Shown: positions 17,371-26,370 of the stretch, in pieces
Numbering within the stretch: position 1 is the first letter of the stretch
How the letters are laid out: every line of letters begins with the position of its first letter
NCBI RefSeq assembly: GCF_024721315.2
Contig: NZ_JANFAK020000005.1
Span: 45,863-109,862 of the forward strand
DNA: 64,000 bases
Reading direction: 5' to 3'
DNA from: Streptomyces sp. Isolate_45
Lineage (GTDB): Bacteria > Actinomycetota > Actinomycetes > Streptomycetales > Streptomycetaceae
The notes under the pieces: generated by a model
Databases searched by the model: none
What the model was told of the DNA's origin: nothing
What the model saw: the letters and a program-made list of their open reading frames with translations, nothing else
Position numbers and translations under genes: made by a program

Positions 17371-18356
17371 CAACGGGCCCGCCCCTCCCCGCCCTGCCGA
17401 TAGGACGCCCCCACTTGACCACCTCCGTAAGCCCGCTGGGCACCCTCGACCTCCCCACCCCGGACTCCGGCCCGTACGCGCTCGCCGTCGGACCGGACGG
17501 CCGGCTGTGGTGCACCCTCGTCCGCACCGGGCGCATCGCCCGCCTCACCCCGTCGACCGGCCGCGTCGAGGAGTTCGTACTGGACTCCGCCGACTGCGGC
17601 CCCACCCTGATCACCGCCGGACCGGACGGCGCGCTGTGGTTCACCCGGTACCGCGACCACCGGATCGGCCGGATCGCGGTGGACGGCGAGAGCCGCTCGT
17701 ACGAGCTGCCCGGCGGCGCGGGCGGCCCGTACGGGATCGCGGCCGGCCCCGACGGCGCCTTGTGGTTCACCTGCACGGACTCCGACCGCATCGGCCGGAT
17801 CGGCATAGACGGCCGGATCGTGGAGTTCCCGCTGCCGTGCGAGGGGGGATTCCCGTCCTTCCTCACTGCGGGACGCGACGGGGCCCTGTGGTTCACCCTC
17901 AACCAGGCGAACGCCATCGGCCGGATCACCGTCTCCGGCGAGGTGCGGCTCCATCCCCTGCCCACGCCCGGCGCCGCCCCGGTCGGGCTCGCGGTCGGCC
18001 CGGACGGGAGCCTGTGGTTCGCCGAGATCGGCGCCGGCCGGATCGGGCGGCTCACGACCGGCGAGACGGCAGGCGTGGAGTTCGCCGAGTTCGCGCTGCC
18101 GGAGGCCGACTGCCGCCCCCACGCCGTCGCGGTCGCCCCGGACGGGACCTGCTGGTTCACCGAGTGGGGCACCGGCCGGATCGGCTCCGTCACCCCGGAC
18201 GGCAAGCTCACCGAGCACCCGCTGGCGGCCTCCGACCGTGAACCCCACGGTCTGGCCTTCGCCCCGGACGGCACGCTGTACGTCGCCGAGGAGCACGGCG
18301 GCATCTCCCGCTGGGAGGTGCGCCGCCCTGGAAGCGTGCCAGAAGAACCCGGTTGA
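17367..18356 (+). CDS. vgb: Virginiamycin B lyase (streptogramin B lyase)
   Basis: A seven-bladed beta-propeller enzyme of 329 residues (GTG 17367, GTGA overlap with the ABC-F stop) or 313 residues (TTG 17415); known Vgb proteins are about 295-300. It opens the depsipeptide ring of streptogramin B antibiotics by elimination. Repeats of the type GPDGALWFT-x-RIGRI occur about every 43 residues. Near the end, EPHG (Glu292, His294) and VAEE (Glu308) show the same spacing as Glu268, His270 and Glu284 of staphylococcal Vgb, the established catalytic and Mg-binding residues. Linkage to an ABC-F gene recalls the vga-vgb linkage on staphylococcal plasmids. Confident family call; activity not shown. 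Confidence 0.9.
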   Translation: MTTGPPLPALPIGRPHLTTSVSPLGTLDLPTPDSGPYALAVGPDGRLWCTLVRTGRIARLTPSTGRVEEFVLDSADCGPTLITAGPDGALWFTRYRDHRIGRIAVDGESRSYELPGGAGGPYGIAAGPDGALWFTCTDSDRIGRIGIDGRIVEFPLPCEGGFPSFLTAGRDGALWFTLNQANAIGRITVSGEVRLHPLPTPGAAPVGLAVGPDGSLWFAEIGAGRIGRLTTGETAGVEFAEFALPEADCRPHAVAVAPDGTCWFTEWGTGRIGSVTPDGKLTEHPLAASDREPHGLAFAPDGTLYVAEEHGGISRWEVRRPGSVPEEPG

Positions 18357-18541
18357 GCCGGCCGGTTCAGCCAGGCACACTCGCCCGATGAGCCACAGCA
18401 CGCAGCCGGGCCGCTGGGACCGGCCCCGGTGATGCTTCGCTCGAGGGTGTTCGAGTGCACGGCGTCAATGCGAGCCCACCGGACGGCCGGGCTCCCGCGC
18501 TGACTGTCTCCACCCCTGCAGGCAGTCCGGCGAGGAGATGC

Positions 18542-19270
18542 TCATGTGACGCAACGGGCAGACACCGCGCCGGGTGCCTGCCTGCCGACCTGGTCCAGGG
18601 CCCGCTCGAAGACGGGCACCTTCTTCTGGCTCGGGTGGTTGATGAGCTCGTCGAGTAGGACGTCGATGCCGACCAACAGCTCGTTGCGGTCTGCGTAGGT
18701 GTTCGCCAGGAAGCCGGCGGCGAGGACCGCCTGGGTGTCGGTGGGCTTGATCCGGGTGGGCTTGTCCCTCGATGGGCCGCAGGATCGCGGGGTTGTGCGC
18801 GAGTGCCTTGATCAGCGTCTGCTGAGCTTTGGGCTGGTCCATGAAGTGCTGGTAGGCGGCGAGCTGTTCTTGGAGGAACCCACGCTCGGTCGGGTCCTTA
18901 GCTGCGGCGACGGCCGTACTCATGTGGGTGACAGCCTGGGCGTACTGGCCAAGCGAGGCTTGCCCGAAGGCTCGGCGGGCGGGAGCGGCAACCGCAGAGA
19001 TGGTGCGCGTGGGGTAGGTGGCCTCGGCCAGGGCGCCGCGTGCGGCAGCGACCCATCCCGGATCCCGGCCCAGGACCTGCGCGATCACGCCCTCGATCTT
19101 CTCGAGCGGCTGGCCGGTCAGCGTCGCAGCGACTTTGCGGGAGAACTCGATCCGGGCGCGCGTGGCGGGGCTGAAGCGGGAGCGGTACTTGGGCGCCGTG
19201 ATCAGCTGTGACAGGTGGGCCCCCATCAACAGGACCACGCAGTGGTCGTTGACCGACCGGACCACGCGCC
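18542..19270 (-). pseudogene. C-terminal part of a helicase-like ATPase, frameshifted and 5'-truncated
   Basis: Minus-strand reading starts inside a gene at RRVVRSVNDHCVVLLMGAHL, continues FSPATRARIEFSRKVAATL and LEKIEGVIAQVLGRDPGW, then FLQEQLAAYQHFMDQP to ILRPIEG. Near 18768 it shifts frame and ends KPTRIKPTDTQAVLAAGFLA, NELLVGIDVLLDELINHP and a stop at 18542. The first stretch resembles the end of superfamily 2 (DinG/XPD- or DEAD-type) helicases, but no Walker motif is present, so the identification is tentative. The 5' part was lost at the junction with the IS21 remnant. Confidence 0.4.
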
Positions 19271-19274
19271 TCTT

Positions 19275-19460
19275 GACACGGCGGACGAAGAAGACGAGAC
19301 CGTCGACCAGAAGCCCGCGGATGAGGGGGCGAAGGTGATCTCCCTGAACACCCGGCGCCTGCCCTCCGATGCCCGCTCCGCGCTGCCGGACATGTCCAAG
19401 TACGACCGGCTGCTGATGCCGCTGCGAAACACCACCACGAGGAAGGGCACGAGCGCATGA
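19275..19460 (+). pseudogene. istA: IS21-family istA, C-terminal fragment
   Basis: The last 50 or so codons of an IstA transposase (ISLNTRRLPSDARSALPDMS, KYDRLLMPL), with the stop overlapping the istB start in the usual ATGA arrangement. The rest of istA is missing and replaced by the helicase-like remnant. Confidence 0.6.
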
Positions 19461-20271
19461 CCGCCACCCAGAGCGAAGAGGCGACCGATCAGGTTCCGGC
19501 CCGGCGGATGCCCCTGCCGGGCGATCCCGAGGACGCGCTGATCGACGAGGTATGCCGGGATCTGCGGCTTCCGGCCTTCCGGGAGCGGCTCGTGGAACTG
19601 TCCACCGCGGCCCGCCGCGAGCAGGCCACCTACAAGCAGTTCCTCCTGGACCTGCTCCAGGTCGAGATCGCCGACCGGGACGTGCGCCGCCGGCAGAGGC
19701 TCGTCCGCGCCGCCCGCTTCCCACGCCCGAAGCGGTTGGAGGACTTCGACTACGAGAAGAATCCCAACGTCAGCCCCGAGGTCGTCGCCGATCTCAAGTC
19801 GCCGTCCTGGGTCCAGCAGGGCCGCCGCTCGTCCTGATCGGGGACTCGGGCACCGGGAAGTCCCGCCTGCTGATCGGGGTCGGTACGGAAATCGCCGAGG
19901 CCGGTCTGTCCGTCCGCTACACCAGCACTTCCGCGCTGGTGAACGAGCTCGCTGAGGCGGAGGCAGGCCACCGCCTGTCGTCGGTGATCGCCCGCTACAG
20001 CACGGTCGACCTGCTCTGCCTGGACGAGTTCGGGTATCTCAACCTGGGCAAGAAGGGCGCCAAGCCCCTGTTCCAGATCTTCACCGAGCGTGAGGGATGC
20101 AAGGCGACCGCGGTAGCCACGAACTCCCCGTTCGCCGAATGGGACAAGACCTTCGGCGACCCCCGCCTCTGCGCGGCCATCGCCGACCGGATCACCTTCC
20201 GCTGCACCCTCATCCAGACCGGCACCGAGTCCTACCGCTTCCACGTCACCGAAGCCGAACGACGCGACTGA
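19457..20271 (+). pseudogene. istB: IS21-family istB ATPase, frameshifted
   Basis: The helper ATPase of an IS21 transposon, about 270 residues, in two frames. Frame one (19457-19837) gives LIDEVCRDLRLPAFRERLVE and YKQFLLDLLQVEIADRDVRR up to a stop; a one-base shift near 19825 leads to the second frame with Walker A GDSGTGKSRLL, Walker B VDLLCLDEFGYL and TAVATNSPFAEWDKTFGDPR to the natural end DRITFRCTLIQTGTESYRF. Only the C-terminal end of istA is left, so the element cannot move. Confidence 0.85.
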
Positions 20272-20288
20272 ACGGGCCGTTCGCCCGA

Positions 20289-20966
20289 TCAGTCCCGGCT
20301 GGAAAGAGGGGCCCGCAGTTCCGCGCGAAGCCGGATCGAAGCGTCGATGGGCAGCCCAAGGCCGGCGAGCCGCAGATCCTTCGAGTGGGTCTTGATGAGG
20401 TCGAGGTCCCGCAGCTGGCGCTGGAGCTCAGCGATGGTTGCCTCGTCGAGGTCGGGTAGGTCCTCTTCCTGCTCGGCGAGGTACTCAAGGTGCTCGTCCA
20501 CTGCGTCCACGGCCCGTCGGCTGGTCCAGACCGCGAAGTCACGGCACTCGAACAGGTAGGCATGCGCGGCATAAAGCGTCGCGGCCGCCGCGTTGTCATC
20601 CGCATCCTCGGGCCCGTCCTGCCCATCGTTGTGGCAGTACTCGCTGAGCATGTACTCGGCCACACCCCGTTTCACGGCCGTGAAGGCGGTCGAGTCCCCG
20701 AGGGAGCCCGCCCACACGGAGTTCAGCAGGGGCCGCAGGCCCATCGTGAACGGTGCCCGATCCTCCTCGGGCAGTGCTTCATGCCAGCTCAGGAGCCGTT
20801 CAGCGGTGCCGGCTGCGAAGATTCCCCGCTCACTCGACGACATGGCCGTCAGGCGTTCCTCCACCGACGCCGACAACTCTTGCCACGTGTTCAAACCGAG
20901 CCACCCCCGAGTCGCGATACCGGCGAGCTCACGCTCGCCTCGGGGATCATCCTCCGCCAGATCCAA
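20289..20966 (-). CDS. Hypothetical acidic protein
   Basis: A 225-residue acidic helical protein, no family recognised. Central parts read LLSWHEALPEEDRAPFTMGL and DNAAAATLYAAHAYLFECRD; the C-terminal part DEHLEYLAEQEEDLPDLDEA may form a helix pair. The assigned start is a TTG at 20966, but protein-like sequence (GSGSGSGEASVDEVDAA) continues in frame upstream until a stop near 21048 with no ATG or GTG, across a CCGGAA hexamer repeated three times. The true start may therefore be upstream with a frameshift at the repeat. No operon partner. Confidence 0.55.
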   Translation of the reverse strand: MDLAEDDPRGERELAGIATRGWLGLNTWQELSASVEERLTAMSSSERGIFAAGTAERLLSWHEALPEEDRAPFTMGLRPLLNSVWAGSLGDSTAFTAVKRGVAEYMLSEYCHNDGQDGPEDADDNAAAATLYAAHAYLFECRDFAVWTSRRAVDAVDEHLEYLAEQEEDLPDLDEATIAELQRQLRDLDLIKTHSKDLRLAGLGLPIDASIRLRAELRAPLSSRD

Positions 20967-21229
20967 TGCCGCATCGACCTCATCGACGGATGCCTCACCG
21001 GAACCGGAACCGGAACCGGACTCACACTCGCGACACCGCGACTACAAGGTCAGTAACTGCGTCGAGGTCGCCGGCAATCTCGTCGCTTCGTGCGGGGTGG
21101 TTCCCGTCCGTGATTCGAAGCGCCAGAGAGGCCCGGTGCCGGGGGGGGTACTTGGCTAGGGTGAACGCGCGTACGGGAGTTGACTGACCGACAGCTTCCC
21201 GGCATGTCATCGAAGGAGCGTCACCAACT

Positions 21230-21634
21230 ATGAAGAAGATCAAGGCCGCCATCCTCGCGTTCGCCGCCGTGGCCGGACTCGCCGTCGCCGCCGCGCCGGC
21301 CCAGGCCGCCCCGTGCAGTACCGGGGGCGCCCAGTACATCTGCGAGTACGGCGTCACCAACCACGCGCTTCCGGGGGACCAGCGGGAACAGTTCCTGGTC
21401 GGCACCGATTACGCAGTGTGGACCCGCTGGACCACCAATGGGAAGTGGTCCGGCTGGTACTCCCTCGGGGGAACCGTCTGGAGCAAGATCAGCATCAGGG
21501 AGCAGACCGACATCGGCCCCCACGCCATCTGGATCTACGCAAAGGGCTCCAACACCCAGACCTGGGGTCTGCTCCGCACCGCTCCCGGCGCAAACTGGAG
21601 TGCATGGGACTGCCTCAGCTGCGCCGACCGCTGA
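21230..21634 (+). CDS. Secreted PLL/tachylectin-like beta-propeller blade protein
   Basis: A 134-residue exported protein. Residues 1-27 are a signal peptide (MKKIKAAILAFAAVAGLAVA, then APAQA-AP). The mature part has four cysteines in two pairs and repeats like YAVWTRWTTNGKWSGWYSLG, which resemble the W-x-x-W-G/SGW-x-SLGG blades of PLL-type lectins. A sugar-binding role is possible, but with about two blades it is short for a full propeller. GAAGGAG lies 11 bases before the ATG, and a strong hairpin follows the gene. Confidence 0.75.
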   Translation: MKKIKAAILAFAAVAGLAVAAAPAQAAPCSTGGAQYICEYGVTNHALPGDQREQFLVGTDYAVWTRWTTNGKWSGWYSLGGTVWSKISIREQTDIGPHAIWIYAKGSNTQTWGLLRTAPGANWSAWDCLSCADR

Positions 21635-21681
21635 GTCCTTTACCCGTCGCGGGGTCTCGACTGCGTTCGACCATTGCGAAT

Positions 21682-21713
21682 GGCCCCGGGCGGGATGCGT
21701 TCCGCCCGGGGCC
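21682..21713 (+). terminator. Hairpin terminator after the PLL-like gene
   Basis: Perfect 12-bp stem GGCCCCGGGCGG / CCGCCCGGGGCC around an 8-base loop, 48 bases after the stop codon. No T-run follows, as is usual in streptomycetes. Confidence 0.8.
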
Positions 21714-21779
21714 GTCCGTCGTGGCTGCCGGGCACAGCAGGGCCGGCCGGATGCGTTGTGTGACGTCCTGGGACTGTCC

Positions 21780-22260
21780 GCTGACGCTTCTCCGTCGGAC
21801 CAGCCAGGCCGACATTGCCTTCGACGGCCCCGACGACCTCATCCGCCAGATCCAGTGGCGGCCCGGCCACCCAACCGCGCGCCGAGACCCCCGACTGGAC
21901 CGATCCCCGGACGCCGCACACCCACGGCGCCGACATCGGCAGCGACGCCTACAAGACGGCCCTCGCCATCGGACGGATCGTCAGCCAGGATCCGTACGTC
22001 GTCCCCGGGGCAGCCGCTGGAGCCCGTGGCGGGCTGTCTGGACGACCGGCACGAGGCGACCGTGCGAAGGCTCTTCGCGGAGGCAGCAGGAGAGCGGGGC
22101 ACGCGACCACCCGCGAGAAAGTGGTGCGACGCCCTGCACGGCGACACCGTGACTCCACCCGCCGCGAGGCAACCCGCGCCGCGCCCCGCGGATGACCGCC
22201 CGGTCCCGGACGGGTTCCGGGACCGGAAGCCGATCAACTTGCGGGTGTCGAGCCGGTAGC
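21780..22260 (+). pseudogene. Decayed gene, family not recognised
   Basis: Protein-like stretches follow each other in different plus-strand frames: ADIAFDGPDDLIRQIQWRPG, then GSDAYKTALAIGRIVSQDPY, then LEPVAGCLDDRHEATVRRLF and GERGTRPPARKWCDALHGDT up to about 22260. Order and codon bias suggest one former gene with at least two frameshifts. I do not recognise it. Confidence 0.35.
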
Positions 22261-22327
22261 GCGTGAAGTTCTAGCTGGAGGCCCCGTCGGCCCGCAACGC
22301 CGCACCGGGGTGGCCCGCGGGTCGCCG

Positions 22328-22861
22328 CTACTCACTCTTCGCGACAGGCGCTCCGCCTTCGTGTCGGCTCCCGGCTTCGAGGAAGGCCAGCACCGCCTCG
22401 AAGCCGTCGCTCCGCAGCATGCTCTGGATCAGCTCCTTCTCCGTGCCGAGCACCGAGACTCCTTCAACGTCCATGTCGGTGAGTCGCAGGTACATGCCCT
22501 CGGCGTCCGACTTGAGCCGGTAGGTAACGGCCGGCGTGCGGGAGGGATTCCCGGGCGATCGGGCGGCCGTCGCGCTCACGCGGTGCGCCGTGGGCTTGTC
22601 CGCGGAGGCTGTTGTGGGGGCGACCGGTCCGATCTCGAGGAAGACCGCGGCGACCTTGGCCGTCCAGTACGGGGCGAAGGCGCAGAGGTAGCGCTCGCGG
22701 TCCGCCGCGCTGAGGGCGCGAGCCTCCCTGCGTCCCATCGCGAAGGCAGCGGCGTACTTGGCCCTCAGCGCGGGCGACAGCACCGCGGCGCGCGCGTTCG
22801 CATCCGCGTTCAGGACGTCGGCGACGAGAGCGGACACGAAAGCCACGGGATCGGTTGTCAC
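22328..22861 (-). CDS. Hypothetical protein
   Basis: A 177-residue protein of unknown family. It has a helical N-terminal half (AFVSALVADVLNADANARAA, RAKYAAAFAMGRREARALSA) and a C-terminal half with TYRLKSDAEGMYLRLTDMDV and SMLRSDGFEAVLAFLEAGS. The GTG start at 22861 lies only 19 bases from the inverted repeat of the neighbouring element, so its native promoter may have been displaced. No motif suggests a function. Confidence 0.6.
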   Translation of the reverse strand: MTTDPVAFVSALVADVLNADANARAAVLSPALRAKYAAAFAMGRREARALSAADRERYLCAFAPYWTAKVAAVFLEIGPVAPTTASADKPTAHRVSATAARSPGNPSRTPAVTYRLKSDAEGMYLRLTDMDVEGVSVLGTEKELIQSMLRSDGFEAVLAFLEAGSRHEGGAPVAKSE

Positions 22862-22879
22862 CCTCTAGAACCTAGTGGT

Positions 22880-22911
22880 GCAACGGGTCTTTCGTTGACG
22901 GTTGGGCAGTT
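22880..22911. repeat. Left inverted repeat
   Basis: Pairs with 24001-24032; begins GCAACGGGTCTTTCG and ends TGACGGTTGGGCAGTT. Confidence 0.8.
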
Positions 22912-22933
22912 ATGACGTTGTGGTGGACATGGG

Positions 22934-23115
22934 GTGGGAGTCAGTGCGGCGGATACCCGTGTGTGGTCGGTGGGACTGTCGGAGTATGCCGAGGGCGCGC
23001 GCCGCGGTGCCCCCGATGCTCTGCAGGTCGCCGACCGGTTCCATCTCTGTGGCAGGGCCTCGGCAGGGCCGTGGAGACTTGCGTCGCCGCCCCCCGCGAC
23101 TGCTTGCGCAACCCG
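22934..23115 (+). pseudogene. ISL3 transposase, internal fragment
   Basis: Plus-strand pieces GLSEYAEGARRGAPDALQVA-DRFHL and, one frame over, QGLGRAVETCVAAPRDCL match the central catalytic region of ISL3 transposases. Both ends of the gene are missing. Confidence 0.7.
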
Positions 23116-23777
23116 TCGCCCAGCGGCACGCTGCCAGGTGAAACCCGTCCACACCCCGGTCGGCCGCAGGACGACTCGGCGCCCGTAGGTCGGCGGGCCG
23201 ACCGGAAGACAGCACACGTCCTGGTCCACGAGCTCCTTGCCCAAGGCCACGCCAGTTGCGGCGGCACTCGCGCCGTTGGAGCACATGATCATGAGTCCGC
23301 TCGGGACCGCGAGCAGGAGCATGCCCGCCTCTCCGTGCATGACGTACAGCACGCAGGAAAGGATGAGCGTTACGAGACCGGGCCCCAAAGCGATCAATTG
23401 CCGGGTGTGATGCTTTACCGTGTCGCCGATGCTGGGGGACGGACCCGGAGTGCGCGGCGAGCGGGTCGTCACGAGCGAGGCGCCGTCGAAGGACGGGTCC
23501 GGCTCCGGCAGCGCGGCCAGGGCCGTGCCCACCCGCATCGCGAACAGGCTGCCGCAGCCTCGCTGACGCCACGAATTCGGTGCGTGGCGGGCGTGCCGCC
23601 GGCCGGGACGCGCAGTTCGACAGTTACGGCCCGGCGGTCCGGTATGACGTCGTGCACGGCCTGCAAGAGGATGCGTACCTCTTCGTCCCCGCGGCGCAGC
23701 GTCAGTGCGTCGTCCTCGTAGCGGAGAACGGCGCCACCGCTGCCGCGCAGGACAGGGGTGGACGGTGTGGTCGACAT
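23115..23777 (-). pseudogene. Membrane protein gene, frameshifted and 3'-truncated
   Basis: Starts MSTTPSTPVLRGSGGAVLRY at 23777 and reads LTLRRGDEEVRILLQAVHDV, then GVSEAAA where a shift near 23555 moves the frame to MRVGTALAALPEPDPSFDGA and a pair of membrane helices around LIALGPGLVTLILSCVLYVM and EAGMLLLAVPSGLMIMCSNG. It stops being protein-like where the ISL3 fragment begins. It resembles a common streptomycete membrane protein of unknown function that normally has a longer C-terminal domain. Confidence 0.6.
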
Positions 23778-24000
23778 GGACGTGATCGTAAGGGTGATCA
23801 CTGACCGGAGACGGCCCTCGCACGATAGGCCAGTCAGTGAGCCTCCAACGGAGCCATTGGCCCCCGCATATGGGCAAGAGCCGATTCCCTCGGCTCCGAC
23901 CTGGAGAAACGGTGCACGAACCGCTCATGCAAGGACTTCAGTTCACCAGCCCACGACCGGGCATCAGCAAGCTCCCACCCACGAACCGACCAATGAACCG

Positions 24001-24032
24001 AACTGCCCAACCGTCACGGCAAAGACCGTTGC
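24001..24032. repeat. Right inverted repeat
   Basis: Reverse complement of the left end at 22880-22911 apart from a few differences. Confidence 0.8.
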
Positions 24033-24170
24033 GGTACTGACCTCGCGTACGGTCACGCCGTGGTCGCGGGCGAGGGCGGCGAGCGAGCGGCCCTCCAGGC
24101 AGGCTGTGCGGACGGCGTCGATCTTCGCGGCCACCGCGGCGGGGCGGCACCCACCTTTGAGGCCCTTGAC
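24033..24170 (-). pseudogene. Serine-recombinase-like C-terminal HTH fragment
   Basis: KGLKGGCRPAAVAAKIDAVR and TACLEGRSLAALARDHGVTV resemble the linker and helix-turn-helix tail of Tn3-type resolvases. It is interrupted by the right inverted repeat at 24032, so the element appears to have inserted into it. Identification is tentative. Confidence 0.35.
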
Positions 24171-24187
24171 CTCGACGGCGCACCCTC

Positions 24188-25831
24188 TCACCTCCCTGGT
24201 TTCTCACCCCAGTCCGCTGTCGGGTTCCGCCTCCCGCCGTGCTCCGGTACCTCACCGCGCCCGACCATGAACTGTGACAGCAAACCGGGCACCGCCTCGT
24301 CGGCGAAGCGCAGCCCCTCGGGCAGCAGCACGTCCTTCACGTGGTAGGCGCCACGTCCGCCCGCCGTCGTCGCCGTGACCCGGCACAGTCCCGACCGGCG
24401 GTGCCACGCCCACTGGCTGATCCGCCAGCCGATCACGCCGTCACGGCGCAGCGCAATGGTGCGGCGCTTGAGCGAACCGTGCCGGGTCACCAGGTGGCGT
24501 CCCGTGATGCCGTGCCCGAGGCTGTGGTGCGCATCCACGGCGAAGCAGCAGCCCACCGCGCACACCACCAGCGCCGTCACCCAGCCGACGTGGACCAGCA
24601 CCGGCGTCAGCAGCACACCGAGCACGGCCAGTATTCCGCCCAGCAAGGTGCCCACGAGGAACGCCAGGCGCAGCCGGCGGTGCAGCGCGTGCCGCGTGTG
24701 TGGCACCAGGCGGACCGCCTCGGTCGGATCCCGCTCCTCGCGCAGCACCGCTGCCGCCACCCGGTGCGCCTCCTCCAGCGGGGCCGGAGGCAGGAGCACG
24801 CTGCTGTTGCCGGCGCTGATCTCCTCCTCGACCGTTCCCGAGCCGGTGGCGACCGCGTACGTGAGCGCACCGCCGCCCCAGCGCAGCGACAGCGGCTCCG
24901 CGATCTCCACGCCGCGCAGTCTGGCCTCCTCCAGCGTGACCGACCGAGTGACGATCAGGCCCCGGACGGTCCGCAGCGTGCCGCCGGGCTCCCGGCTCAG
25001 CCGGAAGCCCCACCACATCTCCACGAACATGCCGAGCGAGCCCACGGTTCCGGCCAGCGCCACCGCGACCACTGCCAGCACGGCGACGGGCCACAGGTCC
25101 TCCACCGTGCTCAGCCACGTGATCAGCTTCGGGATCACGACGTTGTCGGGGTCGGCTCCGAGGATGTCCAGCCCCTCGTACACGGCGCCCACGAAAGAGA
25201 GCCCCAGGAGCGGCACCGACACCGACAGCGGCGCGTACCGCAGCCAGCTCCAGTCGATCGCGGCCACCGTCTCCCGCTGGGCCGCCCCAGCCGCCACCGG
25301 GTGGCCGGGGCGGCGCAGCAGTTCCTCGCGCAGCGCCTCGGAACCCTCGGCCGTCAGCGCGTCCAAGGTGAGGACCGCGCTCGTGGAGGAGCTGATCCGG
25401 TGTCCCGTACCGACCTTGACGGCTGCTATCCCCAGGATCCGGTGCATCGGCTCCGCCGTCACATCGACGCTGCGTACCCTCTGCCGCGGGATCGAGCGGT
25501 GGCTGCGCACCACCACGCCCGTCCTCAGCTCGATGCGCTCCGGCGTCAGCCGGTAGAACGTCTTGATCCAGCGCAGCACCTCGTAGCCGAGCACCCCCAG
25601 CACGGGTGCGGGTACGGAAACGTGCAGCCACCAAGGGGCGTCGCGCCACCACATGACCACGGCCGCCGCCAGGATCACCAGCAGACACCAGATGCCGACC
25701 GCGGCGATGACACGCGGGTCGAGCCGCCGCCAGGCGACGTTGCCGTCCTCGCCCGCCCGGTCGGCCTCCGCCGTCTCCACCTCGGCCGTGTCCGAGGGCA
25801 GCCGGTCCGTGTCGATCCCGTCGGTGCTCAT
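24188..25831 (-). CDS. Bacterial PH-domain membrane protein, YdbT-like
   Basis: A 547-residue integral membrane protein with repeated pairs of hydrophobic helices (about 42-85, 200-280, 390-440), each followed by a bacterial PH (bPH2) domain. Typical segments are YRLTPERIELRTGVVVRSHR with SIPRQRVRSVDVTAEPMHRI and LGIAAVKVGTG, and later SLKRRTIALRRDGVIGWRIS. The start ATG overlaps the stop of the upstream YdbS-like gene by four bases. Such pairs are widespread in Gram-positives; in Bacillus YdbS/YdbT are linked to resistance to certain bacteriocins and lantibiotics. The C-terminus borders transposon debris but looks complete. Confidence 0.88.
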   Translation of the reverse strand: MSTDGIDTDRLPSDTAEVETAEADRAGEDGNVAWRRLDPRVIAAVGIWCLLVILAAAVVMWWRDAPWWLHVSVPAPVLGVLGYEVLRWIKTFYRLTPERIELRTGVVVRSHRSIPRQRVRSVDVTAEPMHRILGIAAVKVGTGHRISSSTSAVLTLDALTAEGSEALREELLRRPGHPVAAGAAQRETVAAIDWSWLRYAPLSVSVPLLGLSFVGAVYEGLDILGADPDNVVIPKLITWLSTVEDLWPVAVLAVVAVALAGTVGSLGMFVEMWWGFRLSREPGGTLRTVRGLIVTRSVTLEEARLRGVEIAEPLSLRWGGGALTYAVATGSGTVEEEISAGNSSVLLPPAPLEEAHRVAAAVLREERDPTEAVRLVPHTRHALHRRLRLAFLVGTLLGGILAVLGVLLTPVLVHVGWVTALVVCAVGCCFAVDAHHSLGHGITGRHLVTRHGSLKRRTIALRRDGVIGWRISQWAWHRRSGLCRVTATTAGGRGAYHVKDVLLPEGLRFADEAVPGLLSQFMVGRGEVPEHGGRRNPTADWGEKPGR

Positions 25832-26370
25832 GTCGCGTCCCCCGGCGTGGCCTGAGTGACCCTGGTCAGCTCCTCGGCCAGGTCGCGGGCGAACTCGTGG
25901 TCCAGGCCGTCGATCTTGACGGGGCCGGCCGCCGAGGCGGTGGTGATGGTGACCGTCGCCAGCCTGAACATCTGCTGGAGCGGGCCGCGTACGGTATCGA
26001 CGGTCTGGACACGGGACAGCGGGGCGATCCGCCACTCCTGCCGCACCCACCCCGCGCGCGTGAACACCGCGTCGTCGGTACGTTCCCACCGGTGCACCCG
26101 GTATCGCCAGTAGGGCATCACCAGGATCGTCAGCAGGCCCGGTGCCCCGACCGCGGCGGCGGACAGCAGCAGCCACGGACGGGCCGGTGCGATCAGCACG
26201 GCGAGGAGCACCAGCACGAAGACCGGCGGAAGCACCACGGCGACGGCCTGCGCCGCCCACCAGCCGATGGCACGGCGCTCCACACGACGACTCGGTGGTC
26301 TCAGCACGAGCTGGTCGTCGGTGGTTCCGCCGGGCGACAAGGACTGCTCATCGGTGGAGGGTGCGGCCAT
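25828..26370 (-). CDS. Bacterial PH-domain membrane protein, YdbS-like
   Basis: A 180-residue protein with two membrane helices (about 35-80: AVAVVLPPVFVLVLLAVLIA and LLLSAAAVGAPGLLTILVMP) followed by one bPH2 domain (85-170: YRVHRWERTDDAVFTRAGWV, then PLSRVQTVDTVRGPLQQMFR). First gene of a two-gene operon with the YdbT-like gene. GGAG lies 6 bases before the ATG. Its first 50 codons and upstream region are duplicated, with decay, at 11232-11416. Confidence 0.9.
   Translation of the reverse strand: MAAPSTDEQSLSPGGTTDDQLVLRPPSRRVERRAIGWWAAQAVAVVLPPVFVLVLLAVLIAPARPWLLLSAAAVGAPGLLTILVMPYWRYRVHRWERTDDAVFTRAGWVRQEWRIAPLSRVQTVDTVRGPLQQMFRLATVTITTASAAGPVKIDGLDHEFARDLAEELTRVTQATPGDAT

Larger units (their letters stand above)
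22880..24032. mobile_element. 1.15-kb segment bounded by 32-bp inverted repeats (ISL3-derived remnant)
   Basis: Ends 22880-22911 and 24001-24032 are near-identical inverted repeats; the inner 16 bases (TGACGGTTGGGCAGTT) are exact and the outer part differs by two single-base gaps and a few changes. Inside are a fragment of an ISL3 transposase next to the left end and a truncated membrane-protein gene in the opposite direction. No target duplication is clear. It may be a decayed ISL3 element that captured DNA, or two separate IS ends. Confidence 0.6.

Noticed and set aside
18465..19724. 419-codon minus-strand frame as one intact gene
   Set aside because: Its upstream half overlaps istA/istB in the opposite direction and its last 80 codons are out of frame with the real helicase-like tail.
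20990..21030. CCGGAA repeat as a phase-variable switch of the gene at 20289-20966
   Set aside because: Only three hexamer copies, and a 6-base unit would not change the frame.
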